From positions 1 through 49,925 of the forward strand of contig JACTMJ010000001.1 in assembly GCA_014584705.1 (NCBI GenBank): a stretch of 49,925 nucleotides of DNA, given 5' to 3'. The notes beneath the pieces were generated by a model. It saw only the letters and a program-made list of their open reading frames with translations, did no database searches and had not been told where the DNA came from. This document shows positions 10,499-18,754 of the stretch, one piece after another (the first letter of the stretch is position 1; each line of letters opens with the position of its first letter). Source of the stretch: Acidobacteriota bacterium (GTDB lineage: Bacteria > Acidobacteriota > Terriglobia > Bryobacterales > Bryobacteraceae). The translations under genes were made by a program, and so were the position numbers.

Positions 10499-11027
10499 GT
10501 TCGACGGCGCAACCGCCTCTCACATTGTCTGGGCGGGCATGGCGGCCTTCGCCGGCGTGGCCGCCATGGCCGTAGCCTCCTCCTCCAGACCGGAAGGCTA
10601 CCGGGAGCCGGTTGAAACCGTGGATTGGGAGGGCTTCAAGGCAAGAATCCGCGCGGAGAATAGCGTTCGCTGCATCACGGAAGCCGAGTCCGGAACGCCT
10701 TTCAGCGCCGTGAGCAATGGCGTGTACGGCCACAGCTACTCGCCGAGTTTCGATAACCCCGTTCCGATGTTCTACAAGTCCAGCTTCCAGTGCTTTGAAC
10801 TGCACAAGCTGACGAACGGAGAACAGGTGATCCTCGGCTGCGTCCCCAGGGATATCGCCGCGAAACTGGAGGCGGGCGAGTTCGTCACGTTGCGCCTATA
10901 CCCGGAGCCCTATGACACGGCGGTGGCCCCGGTCGTTCTCAATTTCAAGCACATCGTCCGGTCGAACAACAAGGTTTCCCGCCACGAGGGGAACTATATT
11001 GAATTCGATATCAAGACTTCGGCCTGA
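10479..11027 (+). CDS. membrane-anchored protein of unknown function
   Basis: 182 residues, family not recognised. A hydrophobic helix at about 15-34 (HIVWAGMAAFAGVAAMAVAS) near the N-terminus would anchor it with the rest outside or as a cytoplasmic tail. The following soluble domain has alternating strands (EQVILGCVPRDIAAKLEAGEF, VTLRLYPEPYDTAVAPVVLNF) and ends at ...FDIKTSA. Two cysteines (in RCITEA and QCFELH) may pair. ATG 10479 is preferred to longer in-frame starts because it lies downstream of the TATAAT and has GGAG upstream. It converges on the MFS exporter gene. Confidence 0.65.
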   Translation: MSEVSFLFDGATASHIVWAGMAAFAGVAAMAVASSSRPEGYREPVETVDWEGFKARIRAENSVRCITEAESGTPFSAVSNGVYGHSYSPSFDNPVPMFYKSSFQCFELHKLTNGEQVILGCVPRDIAAKLEAGEFVTLRLYPEPYDTAVAPVVLNFKHIVRSNNKVSRHEGNYIEFDIKTSA

Positions 11028-11032
11028 GCATC

Positions 11033-11084
11033 CGCGCGGAGTTCCTTCCACGCGCCCGCCGAAGGGACTTCCGCTCTCCGCGCG
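11033..11084. terminator. structured convergent intergenic region
   Basis: Outer arms CGCGCGGAG (11033-11041) and CTCCGCGCG (11076-11084) enclose a second small stem CCTTC/GAAGG (11044-11048/11061-11065). It lies between two converging genes, so it may end both transcripts. No U-tract is present. Confidence 0.35.
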
Positions 11085-11089
11085 AAGCG

Positions 11090-12331
11090 CTACATCTCGC
11101 GCTGTTCTTCAATCGTGCGTGGCAGCATCAGCGTGACGAACACGCCCAGCACCGGGAAGACAAGCAATAGCATCATCGCCGTCTGAAGGCTGAACAGATC
11201 GCTCAGCCACCCGGTGACCGGCACGAAGATCAACCCGGCGGCGCCCCAGGCGAAGCCCATCATCAACGAGGAAACCGTCGCCGATTGCTCCGGCACCAGG
11301 TCCTGCGCCATCAGCACGTTGACGGGAATTGTAAAGAGCAGAATCAGCCCACCCAGGCACAAGCCCACCGCGGAAAGCCAGCCAGTCGTGAGGAAGAAGA
11401 GCAGCATAAAGGGAACCGTCCCCAGCATCGAGGCCAGAATCACCTGACGTCCGCCGAAGCGATCCGCCAGGCTGCCGCCCAGAAATCCGCCCATCGCCCC
11501 GCAGATCAGGTACGCGCTCACCAGATAGTTCCCCGCGATCAGGGAGAGCCCCCGTTCCACATTCAGATACAGCGGCAACAATTGCGCGTACGTCACCTGA
11601 ATAGTGGAACGCAGAAACACCAGCGTGAACAGAATCGTAATCGGCTTCCACACCCGCCGCATCGGACTCCAGTCGTTCGGCCGCGCCGCCGCATGCTCCG
11701 CGCGCTCCTCCGGCGGCAGATAGAAATACAGGAGCGCCGAAAAGAGAGCGCCCGGTACGAAGCTCCAGACCAGGGACTCAAATCCAAAATAGGTCACCAG
11801 CGCGGCGAAAAATGATGGACCCACGGCGAAACCCAGCGTCCCCGAACTGATGAAGATCGCCATCAGCCGGCCCCGCTTCTCGCTCACGCCGCGCACCGCC
11901 ATCGCCGTGCCCTGCGGATGAAACGCCGCAATGCCGATGCCCGCCAGAAACACCAGCGGCAGCAGCCCGTAAAAACCCGATGCGTACCGGAACAGCGCGA
12001 CGGAAACCGAAGCGAACAGCGGCGAAAGCACCGTGAAATGCCTCGTCGCGAAGCGGTCCGCCAGCCAGCCGTAGACCGGCTGCATCAGGCTCGAACTGAA
12101 GACGAAGAGCCCGCCCAGCAACCCCGCTTCCGTCAGCGTGATCCCCATCCGGTCCCGCAGCACCGGCTGCAAGCCGCTCAGGGAACTTGACGAAATATCA
12201 ATGGAGAAATGGCCCAGGCAAAGCAGCAGAAACGTGATCTGGCTGAAGCGCACCGTCCGCGTATCCTTCGCGGCGGCGCGGACGCCGGTCTGCGGATCCG
12301 GAAGCTCAATTGGCGGGCTGCTGCTGCTCAT
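11090..12331 (-). CDS. MFS transporter, Fsr (fosmidomycin resistance)-like
   Basis: 413-residue inner-membrane exporter with about 12 hydrophobic helices. The first helices (LLLCLGHFSIDISSSSLSGL, then LTEAGLLGGLFVFSSSLMQPVYGWLADR) match the Fsr-like MFS branch, where 'H-x-x-x-D' in TM1 and 'QP-x-x-G-x-x-x-D' after TM2 are typical. Family members extrude fosmidomycin and other small compounds; the true substrate is unknown. The start at 12331 (MSSSSPPIEL) is chosen over 12427 because a GGAG lies 11 bases upstream and the extra 32 residues look non-natural. It is monocistronic and convergent with the unknown membrane-anchored protein. Confidence 0.9.
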   Translation of the reverse strand: MSSSSPPIELPDPQTGVRAAAKDTRTVRFSQITFLLLCLGHFSIDISSSSLSGLQPVLRDRMGITLTEAGLLGGLFVFSSSLMQPVYGWLADRFATRHFTVLSPLFASVSVALFRYASGFYGLLPLVFLAGIGIAAFHPQGTAMAVRGVSEKRGRLMAIFISSGTLGFAVGPSFFAALVTYFGFESLVWSFVPGALFSALLYFYLPPEERAEHAAARPNDWSPMRRVWKPITILFTLVFLRSTIQVTYAQLLPLYLNVERGLSLIAGNYLVSAYLICGAMGGFLGGSLADRFGGRQVILASMLGTVPFMLLFFLTTGWLSAVGLCLGGLILLFTIPVNVLMAQDLVPEQSATVSSLMMGFAWGAAGLIFVPVTGWLSDLFSLQTAMMLLLVFPVLGVFVTLMLPRTIEEQREM

Positions 12332-12515
12332 CAAAGCGGATACTCCAGTGTACCAACGGCTCGCACGGTGCCTGGACGGGCAAGGAAATCGCTCGCCGTC
12401 GCTTGCCGGGTTGCTTGCCGGAGTCATCGCCTCTCGTCCTGATCACATCAAACACCCTTCCAACCGCCCGATGCGACGAGGACCCCCGATACAGTTCGCT
12501 GTGAGGAGGTGCCCT

Positions 12516-12662
12516 ATGGCCGATTGTCTCGCCCCAGGGGTGGACTATGTGCTACTTCTGTTGGTGGTCGCAGTCGCGACCATGGGCCTCGCGAACGCAT
12601 CTATTCCAGGAAGGACGTGGAAGTCGCCATTCCCGGCTTTCAGTTCGACGGAGAGAGATTGA
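12516..12662 (+). CDS. possible small membrane protein
   Basis: A 48-residue frame begins at ATG 12516, 7 bases after a strong GAGGAGG (12503-12509). It contains one hydrophobic segment (YVLLLLVVAVATMGL) followed by a polar tail and stops 12 bases before the next gene. It resembles nothing I know. The strong ribosome binding site and the transmembrane segment support it, but it may only be the leader of the QorB-like gene. Confidence 0.35.
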   Translation: MADCLAPGVDYVLLLLVVAVATMGLANASIPGRTWKSPFPAFSSTERD

Positions 12663-12674
12663 GGAGGATGAATA

Positions 12675-13520
12675 ATGGCTATCGCGGTAACAGGCGCGAC
12701 CGGACATCTCGGCCGCCTCATCATAGAAAAGCTGAAGGCGAAAGTTCCGGCGGATGGCATCGTCGCTCTGGCACGCACCCCCGAAAAGGCGGCAGACCTT
12801 GGCGTCGACACCCGGCCGTTCGACTACACAAAGCCGGAGACGCTCACCCCGGCCCTCCGCGGCGTGGACACGCTCATGCTTGTCTCATCGAGCGAAGTGG
12901 GCAAGCGCGCCGTGCATCATCGCAACGTGATTGACGCCGCGAAGAAAGCAGGTGTCCGTCGTATCGTTTATACGAGCCTGCTTCATGCTGGCACCTCGCC
13001 GCTGAGTCTCGCCGAAGAGCACCGTCAGACCGAAGCCTATCTGAAAGCGTCCGGCATCCCGTACACCATCCTGCGGAACGGCTGGTATGCCGAGAACTAC
13101 ACGGGATCGATACCCGGTGCCGTGGCCGGCGGTGCATTCCTCGGCAGCGCCGGAGAAGGGCGGATTTCCGCCGCAGCCCGGGCAGACTTCGCGGAAGCGG
13201 CTGTTGCGGCGCTAACCGGCACAGGCCACGACGGCAAGACGTACGAGCTTGCTGGCGACGATGCATGGACCCTCTCGGACCTTGCGGCGGAGATCAGCCG
13301 TCAGGTCGGTCGCGCCATTCCCTATCGGGATATGCCCGCCGCCGACTATGCCGCGGCGCTCGCCGGGCTTGGTCTTCCCGCACCCTTGGCGCAGGCCATT
13401 GCCAGCTGGGACGCCGACGCTTCACGGGGGGCGCTCTTCCACGATGGGAAAGATCTCTCCAGGCTCATCGGGAGACCAACCACGCCCCTGTCCACGTCCG
13501 TAGCGGAAGCGTTGAAGTAG
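12675..13520 (+). CDS. NAD(P)H-binding SDR, QorB-like quinone oxidoreductase
   Basis: 281-residue atypical SDR (NmrA/QorB branch). The N-terminus shows the Rossmann motif TGATGHLG (residues 6-13); ALARTP follows the second strand as in NADPH binders, and the ARADFAEAAVAAL and GKTYELAGD segments typical of YtfG/QorB are present. QorB reduces quinones with NADPH and may remove toxic quinones. The usual Tyr-x-x-x-Lys catalytic pair is absent, as expected for this branch. GAGGAGG (12661-12667) lies 7 bases before the ATG. It is transcribed alone or with the tiny upstream frame. Confidence 0.85.
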   Translation: MAIAVTGATGHLGRLIIEKLKAKVPADGIVALARTPEKAADLGVDTRPFDYTKPETLTPALRGVDTLMLVSSSEVGKRAVHHRNVIDAAKKAGVRRIVYTSLLHAGTSPLSLAEEHRQTEAYLKASGIPYTILRNGWYAENYTGSIPGAVAGGAFLGSAGEGRISAAARADFAEAAVAALTGTGHDGKTYELAGDDAWTLSDLAAEISRQVGRAIPYRDMPAADYAAALAGLGLPAPLAQAIASWDADASRGALFHDGKDLSRLIGRPTTPLSTSVAEALK

Positions 13521-13795
13521 CGAGCCAGGCTGCGTGACGGTGGGCCGGCCGACCCTTTTCATCCGGGGCCGGTGCAACGATGAGGAAAGTGACGGTCCAG
13601 CATAGGCAAACGCTCGGGCGTGATGAGGCTCTCCCTCCACAACGGCCAATCCCCGCAAGATCCCGCGTATCGGCTGGAGTGTATCCGTCGTTCCCCAAGA
13701 TCACCTGTTTCCAGGCATCCCTTCGAGAATGGGTTGCCTGGCAGATACCATCAAGCCGCAGGAAGCTCTGGCGGAAAGTTGGCCATGCTCCCGTT
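13521..13795. repeat. intergenic region with dispersed 30-base repeat (copy 1)
   Basis: No gene is supported. Positions 13651-13680 match 21117-21146 at 28 of 30 bases (core CCCGCGTATCGGCTGGA), with unrelated flanks. This suggests a short dispersed repeat of the genome. The rest holds nothing recognisable. Confidence 0.6.
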
Positions 13796-14677
13796 TCACA
13801 CCGCCAGAACCCGCTTGCAGTAATCGAAGCAGCGCTTCACTTCGGTCAGGGAATCGGCCTCGCCTTTGTATTCGTATTGGATCGTGGCCGGGAAGGAATA
13901 TCCCTCCCGCTTCATGAGGAGCAAAACGTCACGCAAGGGAGTGTCGCCCTCCCCCCAAGGCACTTGAGGCCCTTGGTTCTTTTTGCGGTCGCAGAGGTCG
14001 ATGTTGCTGATTCTTGTGTGATTTTGGCGGATCCACTGGACCGGGTCATAGCCCGCGGCGAAGAAGTGGCCGACATCGAGGTTGGCGCGGATCCAGGGAG
14101 AAACGGCCAGAGCCTTGGCGAAGCTCTCCGGCGTCGCGAACTCGTTCGGGTCGGTGACATTCGAATGGCCATGGACGCCATAAGGCATCCGGTGCTTTTC
14201 CGCGAACGGAGCCACCCGCGGGATGACGCTGACCGTGGAGGATCCGGTGACGACACCGACACCGAGGGCACGGGCAAGTTCGAAACCGCGTTCGATTTCG
14301 GGCTCGGTGAAATCGTCTCTCACGGTATAAATCAGTCCCCACAGAGGCACTCCGGCGCGGCGGAACTTCTCCCGGATCGCCTTATACTCGGCTTCGGCCG
14401 CCGGACTTAGACGCCAGGCCCTGAGCTTCCGGCGTCCCGCGGCATCGCGGCCAAGTTTCAGTTCACGCTCGACGTGACCATGATCCAACTCGGCGAAGCC
14501 GATACCGAGCCTGGCTTGCGCCTCGATGGCGCGGTCGAGCGGCATGTCGCGGAAACTGTAGGTCATGTTGCCGATACGGACGCCGGCAATCGTGGAATCG
14601 ATGGCTGCGCGGGCCCAGCCTGCCGCGCCCAGGCCGGCTAGAGCCCCAAGCCCAAATTCGCGCCTTGACCAACTTAT
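13796..14677 (-). CDS. Tat-exported sugar phosphate isomerase/epimerase-like TIM barrel (possible ATA start)
   Basis: Xylose-isomerase-like TIM barrel (AP-endonuclease 2 family). The body (from ATG 14566, 256 residues) has VTGSSTVSVIPRVAPFAEKH, MPYGVHGHSN, ANLDVGHFFAAGYDPVQWI and a closing GYSFPATIQYEYKG, which carry the metal/substrate residues of this fold. Upstream in frame there is a clean Tat signal, SRREFGLGALAGLGAAG, but no ATG, GTG or TTG. An ATA codon (14675-14677) stands exactly where a start is expected, with AAGGAGAG just upstream. I therefore extend the gene to 14677. If ATA is not used, translation from 14566 would give a cytoplasmic form lacking the first barrel strand. It is the last gene of the leftward sugar operon. 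Confidence 0.8.
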   Translation of the reverse strand: MSWSRREFGLGALAGLGAAGWARAAIDSTIAGVRIGNMTYSFRDMPLDRAIEAQARLGIGFAELDHGHVERELKLGRDAAGRRKLRAWRLSPAAEAEYKAIREKFRRAGVPLWGLIYTVRDDFTEPEIERGFELARALGVGVVTGSSTVSVIPRVAPFAEKHRMPYGVHGHSNVTDPNEFATPESFAKALAVSPWIRANLDVGHFFAAGYDPVQWIRQNHTRISNIDLCDRKKNQGPQVPWGEGDTPLRDVLLLMKREGYSFPATIQYEYKGEADSLTEVKRCFDYCKRVLAV

Positions 14678-14747
14678 TGCTTCTCTCCTTGCGCGCTGGC
14701 CTCGTGCCTGGGGAAGGGATCCCGTTCAGGCCGCCGCTCGCCGTTTT

Positions 14748-15701
14748 TCATTCGGCCTTGCCGAACTGCTCAAGCTCCCGCGCGAGCCGTTCCGCGCTCC
14801 AGCGGCCGAAATGCGTCAGCGCGCGATAGCGAAGGGTGAAGCCGCGGCCAGCCTTGAGCGTGTAGGGCGCGGTGCCAATCACAACCGCGTTGAAAAACTT
14901 CATGGGTCCCTGATCGATGATCCACCACGGTGAAGGGCTATTGAGGTTTGACGGATGATCGATGATCGTGAAACCCACTTCCTGGCCATCCAGCGTGCCG
15001 CCATAATCGATGGCGCCTTCCCTGGGCCGGAGCCCGCGATACCCGTCATCCGGGAACGGAAGCGGCCCATGGTTGCTCATAATCCGCGCGTCTTTCCAGT
15101 CACGGGCCAGGCGCACCGAAAGTCCCGCGTAACCGCCCCAGATTTTCCCGTCCGGCTCTCCGGGAATAGGAGTTCGGTCCAGGAGCACGTCCTGTTCGAG
15201 CGCCTCAAAGCGCATCGTCCAATCAAAGCGGGTGACGCCGTCCGAGCCTGGCGGCGATATGACGATCCGTCGCTTTTCCGCGAGCACGGGAGCGCCGTTG
15301 GCTGGGCGATAGGTGATATTCAGATCGATACCCGCGGTGAAATCCGGACTAGGTTCCACACTGGCGCTGCGGATTTCGGTCAGGCCGTCGGCAACGCCGG
15401 CCTTGTTCTCTTCCCAGTAGTTGACGCCGTTGATGAACTTCCAGGAGAACCAGAAGCCTCGATGCCAGGGATGATCCTCGGCGCGATAGGTTGTGAGGAT
15501 GGGGCCACCGGGGAGGGCTACCGGATGGAAGGCGGGTTTCGCCTCGCTCCTCGCATAGTTTAGCCTCCAGAGAACCTGCTCTCCCCGCAACAGCGCGACG
15601 CTCTCCTCCTCGCGCCGCCAGGAGAAACCCGGCCCGGCGGCGTCCGCCCGCGGTGCGAGTGCTGGCAGAGCCGCCACCGACAGAAATTCACGCCTTTGCA
15701 T
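14748..15701 (-). CDS. DUF6807 / PmoA-like family protein, exported
   Basis: 317 residues with an N-terminal Tat-like signal (QRREFLSVAALPALAPRADA). The motif HPWHRGFWFSWKFINGVNYW (about 80-100) and the late PWWIIDQGPMKFFNAVV segment identify the family annotated as 'PmoA family protein'/DUF6807, common beside Gfo/Idh/MocA oxidoreductases in Planctomycetes and Acidobacteria. It is not a methane monooxygenase subunit despite the name; it is presumably a beta-sandwich protein for sugar-derivative catabolism. ATG 15701 is chosen over 15764 because GGAAGCTGGAG lies just upstream and the signal then starts at residue 2. Confidence 0.85.
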   Translation of the reverse strand: MQRREFLSVAALPALAPRADAAGPGFSWRREEESVALLRGEQVLWRLNYARSEAKPAFHPVALPGGPILTTYRAEDHPWHRGFWFSWKFINGVNYWEENKAGVADGLTEIRSASVEPSPDFTAGIDLNITYRPANGAPVLAEKRRIVISPPGSDGVTRFDWTMRFEALEQDVLLDRTPIPGEPDGKIWGGYAGLSVRLARDWKDARIMSNHGPLPFPDDGYRGLRPREGAIDYGGTLDGQEVGFTIIDHPSNLNSPSPWWIIDQGPMKFFNAVVIGTAPYTLKAGRGFTLRYRALTHFGRWSAERLARELEQFGKAE

Positions 15702-15779
15702 ACTCCAGCTTCCCTTTCGTTGCACGGCCGGCCCGATGTCACTGCCGCCGCGCACACACCGCACATTCCGCTCCGCGCT

Positions 15780-17180
15780 TCAAACCGCCCACTTCTTTCG
15801 CATCGGGCGATCCCAGAATTCCGCCGCCGCGATGTTCCCTCCAAGGATGCGCTCGTTTGCCGGATCATACTCAACCGGCTTCCCCGTACGGACCACGATA
15901 TTCGACAGGTGCGAAATGGTGTCCGAGCGGATGGCGGGCCCAATGGGGCTGATCGTCGGCTTACGGCTCTTGATGCAGTCGATCAGGTTGTGTTGATGGT
16001 CGCCGCTTGCGTAAAGCCGCTTGTCGTTCGGGCCGAGCTTCGCCGTCAGCAGCGAAGCCTTGCTGGCCTCGATTCCGCCGCGATCCACGCTGATCCACCC
16101 TTCCGTGCCGAAGAACGTTGTGCCATGATTCGCATACCGCTTCCGGTACTTCATGATGACGTCGCGGCAGCCGCGCTCGGAGAGAAATCGCACGGGAATC
16201 CCGCTGGCGTAGTAGCAGGTAAGATCCCAGGTGTCGACCGTGCGATAAAGCCCGTGCTCGGGGATCGTACCGCCCCCTTCGTAATAGACCGGGGCGGTAT
16301 CGTCGGCGTCAAGGCCCCACTGTGCGATGTCGAGCGGGTGAGCGCCCCAGCCGGCGATAAAGCCCAGCGAGTAGTCCTCGCAGTGGTAGGTTCCGTACTG
16401 GGTGCATCGATCCGACGTATAAGGCTTGACCTCGGAAGGACCGCTCCAAAGATCGAGATCAAAATCCGCGGGAGGTTGGGTGGGCCGCAGCGAACCCCAG
16501 CGCCGGGTGTGAAACTCCTCCCATTGCTGGGACATGTCCGGGCACCAGGCTTCCACTCTCTGAATTTCTCCGATGTAGCCGTTGCGTACGAGTTCGCACG
16601 CGGTACGAAAGTCGGAGACCGGATGCTGTCTGGTGCCGGAGCGCTGCTGCGTGCCGTACTGGAATATTCTGCCTGTCCGGTTGAGCTCATCCCGCAGCTT
16701 GAAGGACCACGCCATTGCGAGGCTCAGCGGCTTCTCGACGTACATGTCCTTTCTTGCACGCGCGGCGGCAATGGCGAGAGGAACGTGCCAATGGTCGCTC
16801 GTCGTAATCACCACCGCATCGACGTCCGGCCGCGCAAGCACCTCGTAGGGATTCGAGTACGTCTTCACGTAATCGCCCCCGTAGATGGCGTCCCAATTCT
16901 TCTTGGCCTTCTCGCGGCGGCTGCCGTAGGCGTCGCACACGGCGACGTATCGGACATCGGGAAACTTCGCGAACGCGTTATTCACCCCCGTCCCGCGCAG
17001 GCCCACGCCGAAAGCCGCGAGATTCACCCTTTCACTCGGCGCGTTCTGGCCAAAAACGGACGAGGGGACGATCGCCGGAAATGCCAATCCTCCCGCAAGC
17101 AGGGTCCGCCTCGCAAACGCACGGCCTCCCGCGCTCCGATTGTCGCTCCTGCTCTCTTTGATATCCACAATCGTCTTCAT
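15780..17180 (-). CDS. Gfo/Idh/MocA family oxidoreductase, Tat-exported
   Basis: 466-residue NAD(P)-dependent dehydrogenase. After a Tat signal (ARRTLLAGGLAFPAIV) come the Rossmann domain (VNLAAFGVGLRGTG), the DAVVITTSDHWHVPLAIAAARARKDMYVEKP block with the EKP catalytic lysine, the oxidoreductase C-terminal domain with DWGAHP-like GWGAHPLDIAQWGL, and the long bacterial extension. Enzymes of this family oxidise or reduce sugars and cyclitols, often to 3-keto intermediates. GGAGG sits before ATG 17180. It has a paralogue upstream in the same operon (17391-18614), and a TonB-receptor relic lies between the two. Confidence 0.92.
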   Translation of the reverse strand: MKTIVDIKESRSDNRSAGGRAFARRTLLAGGLAFPAIVPSSVFGQNAPSERVNLAAFGVGLRGTGVNNAFAKFPDVRYVAVCDAYGSRREKAKKNWDAIYGGDYVKTYSNPYEVLARPDVDAVVITTSDHWHVPLAIAAARARKDMYVEKPLSLAMAWSFKLRDELNRTGRIFQYGTQQRSGTRQHPVSDFRTACELVRNGYIGEIQRVEAWCPDMSQQWEEFHTRRWGSLRPTQPPADFDLDLWSGPSEVKPYTSDRCTQYGTYHCEDYSLGFIAGWGAHPLDIAQWGLDADDTAPVYYEGGGTIPEHGLYRTVDTWDLTCYYASGIPVRFLSERGCRDVIMKYRKRYANHGTTFFGTEGWISVDRGGIEASKASLLTAKLGPNDKRLYASGDHQHNLIDCIKSRKPTISPIGPAIRSDTISHLSNIVVRTGKPVEYDPANERILGGNIAAAEFWDRPMRKKWAV

Positions 17181-17205
17181 GTTCGTCCTCCCCGCTCAGT
17201 GGCAT

Positions 17206-17328
17206 TCAGCCAATTTGGACACGAGTAATGCGTCCCAGGATACTCGCTCGATCGTCTTGGGCGTAGACCGCCGCGGTGCAAGCAAGGGCTACCACAAACC
17301 ATAACGGGCGCTTTGCTGAAAGCAACAT
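17206..17328 (-). pseudogene. relic of a TonB-dependent receptor N-terminus
   Basis: A 40-residue frame (ATG 17328, TGA 17206-17208) begins with a good signal peptide (KRPLWFVVALACTAAVYAQ) followed by DDRASILGRIT. That is how Oar-like TonB receptors of this group begin: signal peptide, then the first strand of the carboxypeptidase-regulatory domain, normally continuing as GxVTDxSGAxVPGA. Here it breaks off and stops after RVQIG. It is probably the leftover of a deleted receptor gene between the two oxidoreductases. It could still be translated as a short exported peptide. Similarity to this receptor class is by eye only. Confidence 0.5.
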
Positions 17329-17390
17329 GGCTCAATTCCCATTCTGAATGGATTTCTTCGCCTCTCGGGAGGATCCTCAAGCAGACTGCG

Positions 17391-18614
17391 TCATGCCGGC
17401 AGATCCCACTGGTTGTCCCACGAAACGCGGGATTTCGTCTGGTAAGCCTGGTTCGCCATGAAGCAGGCAACTGCCGAGTAATAGCCTTCGACTTCGTTGG
17501 CGGCGGGCCTCTTTCGGTCGCGCATGCGGTCAAGCCAGTCTCTGAGAATCGTCTCCGCATTCGCTGATTTCGCGGGTACCGCCACGGCCGGCTCCTTGCT
17601 GAATCGGCCGTTCGGAATGTACCTATAACCGATGTCCGTAACGTAGCGCTCGGCGGATAATGTGCCCCCCGTGCCTCTCAATTCAACGCCCGCGGAGGTC
17701 TTTACCCCCGGGGCGGTAAGGCACTCGGCAGTGAACGTCACAAGAATATCTCCTGGGTATTCAAACATGACGTTCACGGTATCTGGAGTATCCCGCCCGT
17801 CTTTGTAATAATAGATACCGCCCATCGCTACGGCCGTCGCCGGCTTCTTCAGGTTGAGCCAGTGGTGGGCGGAATCGAGAACGTGAATACAGATTCCCAT
17901 CAGCATTCCGCCATCGTAATGAAGCCACTTATATGGTGAGAAATAGATTCCGGGATTCCATGGAACGTGAGGACCGGGTCCGAGCCAGCGATTCCAGTCC
18001 AGCCCTTCCGGCTTTTTGTTAAATCCCGGTGGCGGCGTATGCACATACCCGGTATTGGAAAGATACCAGGTTCGCGCCATACCTACCTTGCCCATAATGC
18101 CAGAGTCAATGTATTTCTGTTTTGCCTCCACAAAGTGGGGCATCAGACGGCCCTGCATACCCACCTGAACAATACGCTTATTTGCGCGGGCTGCCTTCAC
18201 GATCGCTTGCCCATCCTTGGGGTAATGGACCATGGGCTTTTCAACGTATACGTCTTTGCCCGCATTGAGAGCTTCAGTGGCCATTACTCCGTGCCAGTGA
18301 TCGGGGGTGGCAATAATTACTGCATCGACATCATTGCGCCGCAGAATCGGCTCATAATCCACATACTGCTCCACATTGTCATTTGCGATCTCCGCGGCCT
18401 GCGAGCGGCGCACATCGTAAATGTCACAGACGGCGACGAATTGAATCTCGTCCGGCGCGATTCGCTTCAATGTCCGGATTAGGTACTGGCCGCGCCCGCC
18501 GGTTCCGATCACCGCAATTCGAATTCGATCGTTGGCACCCAGTACTCGGTTTGCCGACGCGGCGGCAAGCGATGCTGTCGAAACCTTCAGAAATTCCCTT
18601 CTTGGAGGATTCAT
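17391..18614 (-). CDS. Gfo/Idh/MocA family oxidoreductase, Tat-exported
   Basis: 407 residues: Tat signal (PRREFLKVSTASLAAASA), Rossmann motif IAVIGTGGRGQYL, the catalytic stretch ATPDHWHGVMATEALNAGKDVYVEKP with the EKP lysine, and the C-terminal alpha/beta domain with DWNRWLGPGPHVPWNPG and LDSAHHWLNL. This belongs to the large exported oxidoreductase group of Acidobacteria/Planctomycetes, presumed to act on sugars in the periplasm. It is the second gene of the leftward operon driven from the region upstream of 19609. The substrate is unknown. Confidence 0.92.
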   Translation of the reverse strand: MNPPRREFLKVSTASLAAASANRVLGANDRIRIAVIGTGGRGQYLIRTLKRIAPDEIQFVAVCDIYDVRRSQAAEIANDNVEQYVDYEPILRRNDVDAVIIATPDHWHGVMATEALNAGKDVYVEKPMVHYPKDGQAIVKAARANKRIVQVGMQGRLMPHFVEAKQKYIDSGIMGKVGMARTWYLSNTGYVHTPPPGFNKKPEGLDWNRWLGPGPHVPWNPGIYFSPYKWLHYDGGMLMGICIHVLDSAHHWLNLKKPATAVAMGGIYYYKDGRDTPDTVNVMFEYPGDILVTFTAECLTAPGVKTSAGVELRGTGGTLSAERYVTDIGYRYIPNGRFSKEPAVAVPAKSANAETILRDWLDRMRDRKRPAANEVEGYYSAVACFMANQAYQTKSRVSWDNQWDLPA

Positions 18615-18754
18615 GATTCACCCACTCTCCCGTGTTCACGCGACAAATGGATTGGATGCGGAAGCCCAAGCTCAGGCCGAATATGCCGCGCCCCAGTGCC
18701 GCACCCAAGTGCTCAGCGATTTCAGATCCCAGCCAATGCCCGTAAAGGCATCGC

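Noticed and set aside
12428-12674. HxlR regulator remnant upstream of the QorB-like gene
   Set aside because: The pairing is common, but only a CP-like residue pair and a hydrophobic stretch were seen, not the winged-helix motifs.
15696-17228. 510-residue plus-strand frame over the DUF6807/oxidoreductase genes
   Set aside because: Covers the opposite strand of a convincing Gfo/Idh/MocA gene and shows no protein-like features.
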